From SAR324 cluster bacterium (GTDB taxonomy: Bacteria; SAR324; NAC60-12): a DNA stretch of 64,000 nucleotides. The position numbers and the translations under genes are program-made. Of the stretch, positions 1-8,790 are shown one piece after another (positions within the stretch are counted from its first letter, which is position 1; each line of letters opens with the position of its first letter). The notes under the pieces are model-generated. The model did no database searches, was not told the origin of the DNA, and saw nothing but the letters and a program-made list of their open reading frames with translations. The DNA is taken from positions 1-64,000 of the forward strand of contig JADGAV010000001.1 of assembly GCA_015231825.1 (NCBI GenBank), read 5' to 3'.

Positions 1-454
1 CCATCAGGAAAATGCTGAAAAAATTGTAAAAAAATATATTTTGCTGTCTGGAGGGGCAGGGTTAATACCGATTCCTTTATTTGATCAAATCGTCATTGGC
101 AGCCTCCTAGTCAAGATGACTTTCGATTTGGGACAACTCTATGAAGTCAAAATCACTAGGTTCAGGAGCAAAGCGATCATCACTGCAATTCTCGGCGGAG
201 CCCATGCAGAATGGATTCCCAGATTTATTATGCGAGGTTTGATCCTATTTGCGCCCGGTATTAATGTAGTAGGAATGATGGTTTTGAGACCCGCCTTTGC
301 TGGCGCAATTACCTATGCTGTCGGAAATATCTTCATCAAGCAATTTGAAGCAGGACATACGCTTGAAAACTTCGATCAAAAACAGGCAAAAAAAGATTTT
401 GGTGAACAAATTAAAGCGGGACAGCGGTTTGTGAAAGAACAAGTCAATCTCTAA
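1..454 (+). CDS. DUF697-family protein, 5' truncated
   Basis: The reading frame is open from base 2, so the gene starts left of the window and only its last 150 codons are visible. The visible part begins in a segment typical of DUF697 (YcjF-like) proteins: a short Ala/Glu/Lys helix, then a hydrophobic stretch containing GLIPIPLFDQIVIGSLLVKM, a helix around LGQLYEV, and a second hydrophobic region (residues about 60-110 of the visible part) rich in Gly and Ala. The tail is charged and ends KEQVNL. DUF697 domains often sit behind a small GTPase domain or in an inner-membrane protein, but that portion is not in view. The function is unknown. The family call rests on recognised pattern only. Confidence 0.75.
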   Translation, partial: HQENAEKIVKKYILLSGGAGLIPIPLFDQIVIGSLLVKMTFDLGQLYEVKITRFRSKAIITAILGGAHAEWIPRFIMRGLILFAPGINVVGMMVLRPAFAGAITYAVGNIFIKQFEAGHTLENFDQKQAKKDFGEQIKAGQRFVKEQVNL

Positions 455-1063
455 AACCGGTTGCCGTTTAGATGGAATGATGAATTCTAAATCGTTGAGC
501 GATTTGGCCAGATTCCATAAACCTTGTTTTCATGCCCGAATAGTCAAACGGGCGAGATACGATATGTTCCAGTGCTTTCCTCACTAATATGAGGTGCCGG
601 GTCAGGAGAAATTGCAACTCAAAGTGGTAAACTTTGTTTTGAAGAATAGCCCGTTTGAGATCTTTCTCCATAGAATTCACTTCGGAATGACTGCTTCGGC
701 AGTAAAATATTGTAGCTTTCACTCCAAAAATTTTCATTCCGATTTTAGGCATTGATTTCTCTCAGCTCGTATATGATTGGTTTGCATCGAATCTGCTTCA
801 ACTGAAATGGTTTTGCCTCTACCCCATGTTGGGCGAATGCTGTGTTCGAATTTAAACTCAAAAAGCCTGACATCCTGATCCGGAAATTGCTGCAGTCGTT
901 GTTGAAAAATACGATCATGAATTTTCTCGAAAAAGATATTTGCTTGCGAGCCTAAAGTGATGACGTTATAGTGCTTTATTAAAGATCATCCTGAGTTTCG
1001 GAGACATTCCTTGTCTTGATTAACCTCTTTGAAAAACTCACTTGATAATTGACAGGAGAATAG
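455..1063. other. Gene-poor stretch with possible decayed ORF
   Basis: No gene is well supported here. On the minus strand one frame is open from 985 down to a stop at 734 but has no ATG, GTG or TTG near its 5' end. A second frame, open from an ATG at 752 down to 468, overlaps it. Together they look like a single roughly 170-residue minus-strand gene broken by a frameshift around 735-752. The first frame reads like protein (for example HSIRPTWGRGKTISVEADSM), but I recognise no family. This may be a pseudogene, two chance frames, or the leader region of the hydrolase gene downstream. Confidence 0.25.
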
Positions 1064-1969
1064 ATGCGTTTCGTAACATTTCTTGAGGGCACAGATGCCC
1101 AGTTGGGAGTATTGGATGACGGTCAAAAGATCATCCGGGTAAAATCGGTTTTCTCAAATGCTCCGGAAGACATCATTGAATTGATTCAGTTGGGGCAAGC
1201 AGGCATGCTCTCGCTCAGAGAAGGAATGGACCAGGTTCTTGAATCTGATAAAATTCCGTTCGATGATGTGCACTTGTTAGCGCCAATTCCGCGTCCGATT
1301 CGAAACATCATGTGTGTCGGTAAAAACTATTACACCCATGCCCATGAATTTGCGCAAAGCGGGTTTGATAAAAGTGCTTCGAAGACGGATCCAGATATTC
1401 CTGTGGCTCCAATCATTTTCACAAAAGCGCCCTCTTCTGTGATTGGGACCAGAGAACAAATCGTCAAACCCCGAAAGTTGGGGCAGAAAGTTGATTACGA
1501 AGCAGAACTGGGAGTCGTGATTGGAAAGGGAGGACGAAATATTTCAAAAGAAATTGCCTATGATCACGTGTGGGGATACACCATCATCAATGATATGACT
1601 GCACGGGATATTCAGGCAAAACACAAACAGTGGTTTATCGGAAAATCCCTGGATACATTTTGTCCGATGGGACCGTGGATCGCGACGGCTGATGAGGTGG
1701 ATCCGGAAAACCTGGATCTGAAATGCTGGGTCAATGGAGAATTGCGTCAAGATGCGCAAACCAAAGATTTGATATTTGATATTCCCACGCTTATTGAAAC
1801 ACTTTCAGAAGGAATCACCTTGATTCCCGGAGATATTATTGCCACCGGAACACCGGCAGGTGTGGGAATCGGGTTCGATCCCCCAATCTTTTTGAAAGAA
1901 GGTGACCGGATTCAAATTTCTATCACAGGCCTTGGTGAACTGGAAAATACGATTGTCGACGAAGTTTAG
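1064..1969 (+). CDS. Fumarylacetoacetate hydrolase family protein
   Basis: A 301-residue FAH-superfamily enzyme. A short N-terminal domain (about 1-72) is followed by the catalytic fold. The motif NIMCVGKNYYTHAHEF at 81-96 and the metal ligands in DYEAELG (E146, E148) and NDMTARD (D177) are present. The active-site loop GKSLDTF (193-199) and the closing TGTPAGVG (261-268) are also there. Such proteins cleave or decarboxylate acylpyruvates and related 2-keto acids (acylpyruvase, oxaloacetate decarboxylase, 2-hydroxyhepta-2,4-diene-1,7-dioate isomerase); sequence alone does not select among these. The ATG is preceded by ACAGGAG at good spacing. It stands alone, with a minus-strand gene downstream, so the context gives no substrate. 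Length and motifs are complete. Confidence 0.93.
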   Translation: MRFVTFLEGTDAQLGVLDDGQKIIRVKSVFSNAPEDIIELIQLGQAGMLSLREGMDQVLESDKIPFDDVHLLAPIPRPIRNIMCVGKNYYTHAHEFAQSGFDKSASKTDPDIPVAPIIFTKAPSSVIGTREQIVKPRKLGQKVDYEAELGVVIGKGGRNISKEIAYDHVWGYTIINDMTARDIQAKHKQWFIGKSLDTFCPMGPWIATADEVDPENLDLKCWVNGELRQDAQTKDLIFDIPTLIETLSEGITLIPGDIIATGTPAGVGIGFDPPIFLKEGDRIQISITGLGELENTIVDEV

Positions 1970-2182
1970 AAAAATTCCTGAATGAACGTAAAAATCAGGA
2001 AAATCAATTCTTTACTTCTTACCTCAGTCTCCCCCAAAAAAAACGCTCAGGTAGTGAGTCCAGTCAACAAACTGCTCCTTTCGTGTCTTCAGGGGAATAC
2101 GGAAAATGCAATTGAAAATGTGCGTGTAAAAAGTAGATCCACTCTTCTTTTATACAATCCCAGGAAGGGCTTTTTCAACGCT

Positions 2183-4141
2183 TCATAATTCTGGAAAAAA
2201 CCGATGGGCCCATGATTTTAGGAGTGGGGCAGTTTTTAAAAATTCTTTCAATTCATGCAGTTCTTTTTCAGAAATATCCTGCCATACATTTTGAGTTTCC
2301 CCGGGATCTTTTAAAATATTGTATCGTTCCAGCGATGAAAAGTCTCCCGAAGTATAAAAGAGTGTTTTAAAATCATTTTTAAGAGCTCCGAAACCTGCAA
2401 ATTGGCTCGCATAATAGGCGTTTGCATTCTGCATCACAATATATCGATCAGGTCGAATTTCATCAAACAGACTGGATCCTTTCAATTGTTGGACATAGGC
2501 ACTCAGCTCGGGACGGTTTTGCAGTTCCAGAATTTCGAGAATCGAAGGGACGATATCAAGGTTCTGAACGTTTCGTTTTTGATTGAGAGTGAGAACCCTG
2601 CGATAGCGATCCGCCAAAGGAGCGGGTAAATATATCCAGAACGGCACCCGAGTGCCTTCGTTGTAAAATCGTTTCAGATGCCCAAATTCACCATGATGTT
2701 CACCCATGCCGGATCCATGGTCGGACGTTGAAATCACCACCGTGTTTTCCAGGAGTTTATTCTTTTTCAGCAAATTTAGTATTTGACCGACGATGTGATC
2801 CACGTACAAAATGGAGTTGTCATAATTGTCGTCATAAGTTCCCCCGCCCGGATTCCATTTTCGAAAGCTTTCGGGAGCCGTATAGGGGTAATGTGTTCCG
2901 TTAAATTGGATCACTCCAGCAAAGTTTTCATTTTTCCAGGCTGAATTTTCCAAAAATTTTTCAAACTCAACAGCCAGATATTTGTCATCGGCACCATAGC
3001 TGTTGAATCGGGGTTTTTTTCCAATTTCACGGTTCCACAGGACGTCTAAATATTGAGACTGTAAATACAGATTGAAATTTCCGTACTCGTGGGAATGACT
3101 GGAAATTATAAAAGTTTTGAACTGAGAATACATCCTGGCGTATTCATAAAGTAAAGGGGCCGCATGCAGGGTCTGATGAGATTGGCCGGGATGAATTCCA
3201 GAAAGAATCGAAGGAAAAGAAAGGTGGGTATTCGTGGAGTTGGAAAAGGCTCTTGGAAAAATAAAGGAATTGTCTGGGAATTCCTGTTTTAAAAAAGCGG
3301 ATTGTTGTGGGCTTGTCGGTCGGTGGTAGCCATCAAAGCCGGTACTGCCCGCGCGAAGGCTTTCCTGCACAATGAGCAAAATGTTCAGAGCCGGTCCCTT
3401 TCCCAGATCAGGAAGTGTCGGCAAATGTCGAGTTTGGAGAACACGAATGTTTCCTTGCCCACGCGCCATTCGTTCCAATGACTTCGTGAACGAAAAAACC
3501 GCATTGACTCCCGGCAGCACGGTCCCGGGAAGCAGCCATACATTGTTGTGGGCAACGGCAGACAACAAAATCCAGACGAGCAGAATCATTTTTGAAAAGC
3601 GAACAGGAGCTTTCCGGGAATGAAGCTTGACCAGGCGCTGCCAGAATCCGATGATGCAGACAGATAGGAAAAGAAATCCCAACCAGACCCATGCACTGCT
3701 TGGAAAAAAGGTCAGTACTTCTTGAGATTCTTCCAGTATGAAGCGGACGGTGGTGACATTCGGTATGTTCTTGAAAAAGAAATAGAATTGATAGGCACCC
3801 AGGTACACAAAGGCCCAGAATAGGCCCCAAATGCTCAAAATAATGGAAAAAATTCGGGGATGAGACCCTGCCCAGAACGACAAAATATCACGCCACAAGA
3901 TGGCCCAAGTTGCGCTGAGAAAAATAGAAAATACGTAAGCCGTGCATTCTGATGTCGACCATTCCCTTACCCGTTCCCACCGAATTCCCAAATCAATCAA
4001 GATGAGAACAAACAAAAAGATCGCCAGTTCCCGATCGGATGATTTCAATCTCCACGCTCTGAATCCCGCCATTGTTTGATCAATACGGTGTGAGAAAAAT
4101 TCAATGGTAAATGTGTTTCGATAATGCGTGAGATATGCCAA
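2183..4141 (-). CDS. Membrane sulfatase-like hydrolase/transferase
   Basis: A 652-residue protein with about five N-terminal hydrophobic helices (roughly 39-55, 66-84, 97-120, 150-167, 184-205) and a C-terminal alkaline-phosphatase/sulfatase domain (about 250-600). The domain opens with NILLIVQESLRAG and carries the metal-site segment STSDHGSGMGEHHGEFGH. No Cys-x-Pro-x-Arg formylglycine signature is present. Ser261 in ESLRA sits where phosphoethanolamine and phosphoglycerol transferases carry their Thr nucleophile. This layout (membrane anchor plus periplasmic catalytic domain) resembles LtaS/EptA/OpgB-type enzymes that modify lipids or glycans. A true sulfatase is therefore less likely. The start is the furthest upstream ATG; an internal ATG at 4072 is an alternative, and neither has a clear ribosome site. 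Confidence 0.85.
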   Translation of the reverse strand: MAYLTHYRNTFTIEFFSHRIDQTMAGFRAWRLKSSDRELAIFLFVLILIDLGIRWERVREWSTSECTAYVFSIFLSATWAILWRDILSFWAGSHPRIFSIILSIWGLFWAFVYLGAYQFYFFFKNIPNVTTVRFILEESQEVLTFFPSSAWVWLGFLFLSVCIIGFWQRLVKLHSRKAPVRFSKMILLVWILLSAVAHNNVWLLPGTVLPGVNAVFSFTKSLERMARGQGNIRVLQTRHLPTLPDLGKGPALNILLIVQESLRAGSTGFDGYHRPTSPQQSAFLKQEFPDNSFIFPRAFSNSTNTHLSFPSILSGIHPGQSHQTLHAAPLLYEYARMYSQFKTFIISSHSHEYGNFNLYLQSQYLDVLWNREIGKKPRFNSYGADDKYLAVEFEKFLENSAWKNENFAGVIQFNGTHYPYTAPESFRKWNPGGGTYDDNYDNSILYVDHIVGQILNLLKKNKLLENTVVISTSDHGSGMGEHHGEFGHLKRFYNEGTRVPFWIYLPAPLADRYRRVLTLNQKRNVQNLDIVPSILEILELQNRPELSAYVQQLKGSSLFDEIRPDRYIVMQNANAYYASQFAGFGALKNDFKTLFYTSGDFSSLERYNILKDPGETQNVWQDISEKELHELKEFLKTAPLLKSWAHRFFPEL

Positions 4142-4212
4142 AAATTAAAGTGTGCCGGGTTTCGAAAAAGAGAGAATTCCATGCAATGCACCCCAATCTG
4201 CATTTATTTAAA

Positions 4213-4233
4213 TAAAGGGGACTGTCCCCTTTA
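4213..4233. repeat. 21-bp near-perfect palindrome (AAAGGGGACTGTCCCCTTT core)
   Basis: TAAAGGGGAC and GTCCCCTTTA flank a single T, giving a 10-bp inverted repeat with a one-base centre between two divergent genes. It is followed by an AT-rich tract with a long T run (4239-4259). GC-rich GGGGAC/GTCCCC palindromes of this kind are found as dispersed REP-like elements, some associated with RAYT (Y1) transposases; linking this copy to that class is from memory. A one-base loop suits a DNA palindrome or cruciform better than an RNA terminator. No second copy is visible in the window. Confidence 0.55.
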
Positions 4234-4346
4234 AAATTTCAAAGTTTTTATTTTTTTTTAAACTCTGCTACCGTTTAACTAAGGCATGGGGAATGTTAGA
4301 AATTCACCCCATTTAGTATTCGAGGAAATTGAATAAGGATAAAGCA

Positions 4347-5246
4347 ATGAAAATGGACAAAGAAAAAATAAAACTCGGCATTGCTCCGATCAATTGGACC
4401 AATGACGATTTGCCGGACCTGGGAGCAGAAAACACATTTGAACAATGCATCAGTGAAATGGCGCTGGCAGGTTATGTCGGTTGTGAAGTTGGTACTAAAT
4501 TTCCGCGTGACCCGGAAGTATTGAAGAAAGCCCTGGATTTGAGAAATCTGCAGGTATGTAATGCCTGGTTCAGTCCTTATTTGACGACCCAACCCTATGA
4601 AACAGTCAAAGAAGCATTTCTCAAACATGTCAAATTTTTGCAGGCCCTTGGCTCTCCGATTGTCAATGGTGCTGAGCAGGGCCACAGCTGCCAGGGTCAG
4701 CTCGATGTTCCTGTTTTTGAAGGCAAGGGGATTTTTAGCAATGAGGAATGGGACCGCTTGACCAAGGGTTTGAATGAATTGGGAAAAATCGCACAGGATC
4801 ATGGCATGAGCTTCGCCTATCATCATCATATGGGAACTGGTGTGGAATCCATGGCAGAGACAGACCGTTTACTTGAAAATACGGATCCTGACCTGGTCGG
4901 GCTTTGCTACGATACCGGACATTTTTATTTTGCAGGAGAGGATTATCTCACGGCGTTGAAAAAATACATTGGACGAGTCAAACATGTCCATCTCAAAGAT
5001 GTTCGCTCGGGAGAACGGGAAAAAGCGAAAGCCCAACGGATGAGTTTCCTGGACGCTGTTCGTTCTGGAGTGTTCACGGTACCTGGAGATGGAGGATTGG
5101 ATTTTCAATCTGTTTTTGAAATCCTCGATGCTCATCACTATGAAGGATGGGTGGTTGTAGAAGCAGAGCAAGATCCGGCAAAAGCCAATCCTTTTGAATA
5201 TGCATTGAAAGCAAGAAATTACATTCGGGAAATGACTGGTTTGTGA
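4347..5246 (+). CDS. iolE: IolE-like inosose dehydratase (sugar isomerase/epimerase fold)
   Basis: A 299-residue TIM-barrel protein of the xylose-isomerase-like superfamily. It closely follows the IolE pattern: GIAPINWTNDDLPDLG near the N-terminus, TFEQCISEMALAGYVGCEVG, a region around WFSPYLT, the His-rich AYHHHMGTGVE, CYDTGHFYFAG and HVHLKDVR, then GDGGLDF and VVVEAEQDP. IolE dehydrates 2-keto-myo-inositol (scyllo-inosose) to a cyclohexanedione in myo-inositol breakdown. A TTG at 4329 opens the frame, but the ATG at 4347 has AAGGAT seven bases upstream and is preferred. No other iol genes are in the window, so a role in another polyol pathway remains possible. A weak leader hairpin (ATGGGG/CCCCAT, 4286-4312) precedes it. 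Confidence 0.85.
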   Translation: MKMDKEKIKLGIAPINWTNDDLPDLGAENTFEQCISEMALAGYVGCEVGTKFPRDPEVLKKALDLRNLQVCNAWFSPYLTTQPYETVKEAFLKHVKFLQALGSPIVNGAEQGHSCQGQLDVPVFEGKGIFSNEEWDRLTKGLNELGKIAQDHGMSFAYHHHMGTGVESMAETDRLLENTDPDLVGLCYDTGHFYFAGEDYLTALKKYIGRVKHVHLKDVRSGEREKAKAQRMSFLDAVRSGVFTVPGDGGLDFQSVFEILDAHHYEGWVVVEAEQDPAKANPFEYALKARNYIREMTGL

Positions 5247-5442
5247 ACAGGAGACGTTTTTGAAAAGGGTCTGGAAAAATTTGCAGAGGATGGATTAATG
5301 ACGACCTTGAAGAAACTGGAAAATTCTTCTATCGTTCATCTTCGGAGTATGGTGCAGTCTTGAGTTTCTTTCCGTCATTGTGTATGGCATGGAAAAACGC
5401 CTTTTACTTCAGGTATCTGGGCATTAAAAAAGGAAGCATATT

Positions 5443-5892
5443 ATGGCAGGTCTTTACTATGAAGAATTTGAAGTGGGAATGGAATTCAAACATGCGCTGA
5501 CCCGCACGGTCACTGAAATGGATAACATACTTTTCTGCGCGATGACCCACAATCCACAACCCCTTCACCTGGACGAAGAATTTGCCAAAGGAACAGAGTT
5601 TGGTCAACGGATTGTGAACAGCTTGTTCACCCTGGGTCTGTTGATTGGAGTCACAGTCGCTGAGACGACCCTGGGCACCACCATCGGCAATCTTGGTATG
5701 AATGACGTGCGCTTCGCCAATCCTGTTTTTCACGGCGATACGATTCATGTGATATCAAGAATCAAGGAGATGCGGGAAAGCAAATCGCGACCCAATGCAG
5801 GTTTGGTGATTTTTGAACATACTGGGTTCAACCAGCGAGATGAAGAAGTCGCATACTGCACCCGGACCGCCCTCATGAAAAAAAAGCCATGA
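5443..5892 (+). CDS. MaoC-like hot-dog acyl dehydratase
   Basis: A 149-residue single hot-dog domain with the MaoC/R-specific hydratase signature. The central helix reads MTHNPQPLHLDEEFA and is followed by FGQRIVNSLFTLGL; Asn and His in the first segment are where family members carry catalytic Asp/His. The Asn at that place resembles the mesaconyl-CoA hydratase type rather than the (R)-enoyl-CoA hydratase PhaJ type; this is a hedged reading. It should add or remove water at a C2-C3 double bond of a branched acyl-CoA. AAGGAAG lies eight bases before the ATG. Its stop overlaps the start of the CitE-like gene by four bases, so the two are almost certainly translated together. Confidence 0.88.
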   Translation: MAGLYYEEFEVGMEFKHALTRTVTEMDNILFCAMTHNPQPLHLDEEFAKGTEFGQRIVNSLFTLGLLIGVTVAETTLGTTIGNLGMNDVRFANPVFHGDTIHVISRIKEMRESKSRPNAGLVIFEHTGFNQRDEEVAYCTRTALMKKKP

Positions 5893-6785
5893 TGATCATC
5901 CGCTCCTGGTTATTCGTTCCCGGGGACAGCGAACGGAAACTTGAGAAATCAAGCGGCAATTCTGCTGATGCTTTGATTCTCGATCTTGAAGATTCAGTTT
6001 CTGACGAGCGCCAGCAGATCGCCCGCGAAATGGTCTGCAACACCCTCAAGAAAAGAACCGAACGCGCTCGTCAGCAACTCTGGGTAAGGATCAATCCGCT
6101 GGAATCTGATCTTTCTCTGCCGGACCTCGCGGCAGTCATGCCCGGGGCACCTGATGGAATTTGCCTGCCTAAAGTCTATTCTGCATCAGAAATAAATCAA
6201 TTGGACCACTATTTGTCGGCCTTGGAAGCACGCGAAGGGTTTCAGCCGGGAATAACTAAAATCCTTTGTGTGGCGACGGAAACAGCGGCTTCGTTATTGA
6301 CATTTAACAGCTATCTGGAAGGAGTCAGCGCGCGCCTGGCAGCGATGACCTGGGGAGCGGAAGATCTGGCAGTCTCGCTTGGTGCCAGCGACAACCGCGA
6401 TCCTGAAAGCGGCGAATATGAAGACCCTTTTCGGCTTGCCAAAACGTTGTGCCTTACAACCGCGCGTGCCATAGATGTGCAGCCCGTCGGTGCTGTCTAT
6501 GTCAATTACCGTGATCTTGAGGGATTGAAAAAGGATTGCCTTCGCGATCGTCGGGCAGGGTATATGGGTAAAACTGCAATTCATCCAGACCAGTCTGAGG
6601 TGATCAATAGGGCTTTTACACCTTCTGAAGAAGAATTGGCATACGCGCTTCGGGTTGTTGAAATTTTCGAGCAAAACCCTGGCCTTGGTGCTGTTGGACT
6701 CGATGGAAAAATGGTGGATATGCCTCATTTGAAACAGGCCCGTCATCTGCTGAAACTGGCTGAGCAAATCAAGGAAATGGAATAG
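5889..6785 (+). CDS. HpcH/HpaI (CitE-like) acyl-CoA lyase
   Basis: A 298-residue CitE-superfamily lyase. The N-terminus RSWLFVPGDSERKLEK binds CoA and phosphate, and LILDLEDSV (E34) and VRINPL carry the metal and substrate Glu/Arg. TETAASLL (about 124-131) and MTWGAEDLAVSLGA (about 153-166) supply the second metal acid, and IHPDQSEVINRAF closes the barrel. Family members split malyl-, beta-methylmalyl- or citramalyl-CoA into glyoxylate or pyruvate plus an acyl-CoA. The four-base overlap with the MaoC gene gives the classic hydratase-lyase pair used for mesaconyl-CoA to methylmalyl-CoA to glyoxylate plus propionyl-CoA, or the equivalent citramalyl route; that pathway assignment is inference. 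Two adjacent ATGs (5889, 5892) could start it. Confidence 0.9.
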   Translation: MMIIRSWLFVPGDSERKLEKSSGNSADALILDLEDSVSDERQQIAREMVCNTLKKRTERARQQLWVRINPLESDLSLPDLAAVMPGAPDGICLPKVYSASEINQLDHYLSALEAREGFQPGITKILCVATETAASLLTFNSYLEGVSARLAAMTWGAEDLAVSLGASDNRDPESGEYEDPFRLAKTLCLTTARAIDVQPVGAVYVNYRDLEGLKKDCLRDRRAGYMGKTAIHPDQSEVINRAFTPSEEELAYALRVVEIFEQNPGLGAVGLDGKMVDMPHLKQARHLLKLAEQIKEME

Positions 6786-7119
6786 TGGAAAAAATTCTAT
6801 TGTTCCATTCTGAATCAAAAATCTGCATTTTTCCAAGGGTTCGTTTCTGCAGTTTCTCTTTTAAAACACACGTTGATAAAGTCTAAATCAGGGTGACGTC
6901 CCTGCGATGCCTCTTCCTGCCTTTTTTAGATCGCCTCTGGGCACCTCATGGTGGTAACCGGTTTAAAAAAAATGAATAAAATGACCGAACCAGACTAAAG
7001 TTTCTGCAGGATTCACTGACTAAATGTTGAAATTCAGATTCAAATAGGTTATTCATTCCGACCTTCGCTTTTTTATTGTCAATTCATTTTTCATCCTGTA
7101 CCCGGGATAAGGAGGAGTC
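6786..7119. other. Intergenic stretch, no gene seen
   Basis: There are 334 bases between the lyase and the next plus-strand ligase gene. A weak, AT-only hairpin (TGGAAAAA at 6786 pairing with TTTTTCCA near 6838-6845) sits just after the lyase stop and could help termination, but the loop is over 40 bases. The right end holds a strong ribosome site, ATAAGGAGGAG, for the ligase. Nothing else is recognisable. Confidence 0.4.
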
Positions 7120-8790
7120 ATGGTAAATTTAAACAGCGAATACCCTACCCCGCTGGAATGTCTCTATTATTGGGAAAACAAATCGCCTGACTATAATTAC
7201 CTGCATCAACCTTATGCCGATGGGCAGTTAGAAGTATTTTCCTGGGCGCGGACTTTGAAGGAAGTCCGCAGTATGGCCGCATTTCTCCAGGCTTTCAAAC
7301 TGGCACCGGGAAGTAAGATTGCCATAATGTCCTCCAATTGTGCGCATTGGCTGATGGCCGATTATGCCATCTGGATGGCAGGACATGTCTCTGTTCCGAT
7401 TTACCCGACTTTGGGAAGAAATGAGGTGAAATATATTTTGGAACACAGTGAATCCAAAATCTTTTTTGCCGGAAAAATGGAACATTGGGCAACGATCAAA
7501 CCGGGTGTTCCTCTCCATATTCCTTCCATTGCCTTTCCTCACAATACGGATTCTAAAATATTGCAATGGAAAACAATTGTAAATGAGACGGACCCGTTGC
7601 AGGGAACTCCCAACCGGGAATTGGACGAATTGGCAACGATCATTTACACTTCAGGAAGTACCGGGACTCCCAAGGGAGTGATGATCAGTTTCAGGAATAT
7701 TGCGATGTCTGAAAAAGCAGGAGAAAGTCTATTGAATCTTACTCCCCAGGACCGCATGATTTCCTATCTTCCCCTTTCTCATGTCGCTGAACGCCGTCTG
7801 GTGGAGGCTGGGTCACTGACCAATGGTTTTCAAATCTATTTTGCCCACAGTTTGGAAACATTCATCGAAGATTTGCAGAGAGCCCGCCCTACACTGTTTT
7901 TCAGTGTTCCCCGGCTTTGGATGAAATTTCAGATGGGCGTTTTTGAAAAGGTGCCGCAGGAGAAATTGGACAAACTTTTAAAAATTCCAATTCTTTCGTA
8001 TTTTATCAAGAAAAAAATCCTGAAGGGATTGGGATTGGATGCAGCAATAAACGCCGGCAGCGGGGCCGCACCCATCTCAAAAAACCTTTTGGAGTGGTAC
8101 AAAAAATTGGGATTGGAAATTATAGAAGGGTATGGCATGACGGAGAATTTTGCCTATTCTCACACCAACGAACCGGGTAATATAAAAATCGGTTCTGTGG
8201 GAATCGACAATCCGCTGGTGGAAACAAAAATTGGTGAAAACGGAGAAATTTTAATCAAAAGTCCGAGCAACATGGTGGGGTACTACAAGGATCCTCAAAA
8301 AACGAAAGAAGCCTTTACTTCTGATGGATTTCTGCGTACCGGGGATATGGGCAGCATTGATGAGCAAGGCCGTCTTTCCATTATTGGAAGAGTCAAAGAG
8401 CAATTCAAAACGACCAAGGGAGAATATATTGCGCCTGCACCAATTGAAGAAAAAATTTTAGGGCATCACCAAATAGAAATGGCCTGCGTTGTTGGAGCAG
8501 GGATGATCCAGCCCATCTGCCTTTTGAATCTGTCAGAGCATGGACAGGCCGAATTTTTTAGAGATTCGAAGACTGTTCTTGACGATCTCAGCCTTTTCCT
8601 GGAAAAGGTCAATCAGGGATTGCTCAGTCATGAAAAAATAAGTAAATTCATTGTTGTTAAAGAAAACTGGCAGCCGGAAAACGGATTTCTGACACCAACC
8701 TTGAAAATCAAACGCCATGTTGTGGAGAAATATTACGCCGGTCAGTTTGATAGCTGGTTCAAGCTAAAGGAAAAAGTTGTAGTAGCTTAA
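7120..8790 (+). CDS. Long-chain fatty acyl-CoA synthetase (AMP-forming)
   Basis: A 556-residue ANL-superfamily ligase that activates a carboxylic acid as acyl-AMP and then acyl-CoA. The P-loop-like motif IIYTSGSTGTPKGVMIS lies at about 174-190, YLPLSHVAERR at about 216, EGYGMTENF at about 335-343, FLRTGDMG at about 403-410, and GRVKEQFKTTKGEYIAPAPIE is the hinge and A8 region. The last 100 residues form the mobile C-terminal domain, where KIKRH replaces the usual catalytic-Lys neighbourhood. The bubble-gum/long-chain type of motif A5 fits long fatty acids, but the substrate is not provable. A GGAGG site lies close to the ATG. The gene is convergent with, and overlaps by four bases, the minus-strand methyltransferase. 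Confidence 0.9.
   Translation: MVNLNSEYPTPLECLYYWENKSPDYNYLHQPYADGQLEVFSWARTLKEVRSMAAFLQAFKLAPGSKIAIMSSNCAHWLMADYAIWMAGHVSVPIYPTLGRNEVKYILEHSESKIFFAGKMEHWATIKPGVPLHIPSIAFPHNTDSKILQWKTIVNETDPLQGTPNRELDELATIIYTSGSTGTPKGVMISFRNIAMSEKAGESLLNLTPQDRMISYLPLSHVAERRLVEAGSLTNGFQIYFAHSLETFIEDLQRARPTLFFSVPRLWMKFQMGVFEKVPQEKLDKLLKIPILSYFIKKKILKGLGLDAAINAGSGAAPISKNLLEWYKKLGLEIIEGYGMTENFAYSHTNEPGNIKIGSVGIDNPLVETKIGENGEILIKSPSNMVGYYKDPQKTKEAFTSDGFLRTGDMGSIDEQGRLSIIGRVKEQFKTTKGEYIAPAPIEEKILGHHQIEMACVVGAGMIQPICLLNLSEHGQAEFFRDSKTVLDDLSLFLEKVNQGLLSHEKISKFIVVKENWQPENGFLTPTLKIKRHVVEKYYAGQFDSWFKLKEKVVVA

Noticed and set aside
1982..2188. 68-codon plus-strand frame after the FAH gene
   Set aside because: No ribosome site, no recognisable protein, and it overlaps the 3' end of the minus-strand sulfatase-like gene by six bases.
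4213..4259. Palindrome plus T run read as a terminator
   Set aside because: It lies upstream of both divergent genes, and the one-base loop is unsuitable for an RNA hairpin of the usual kind.
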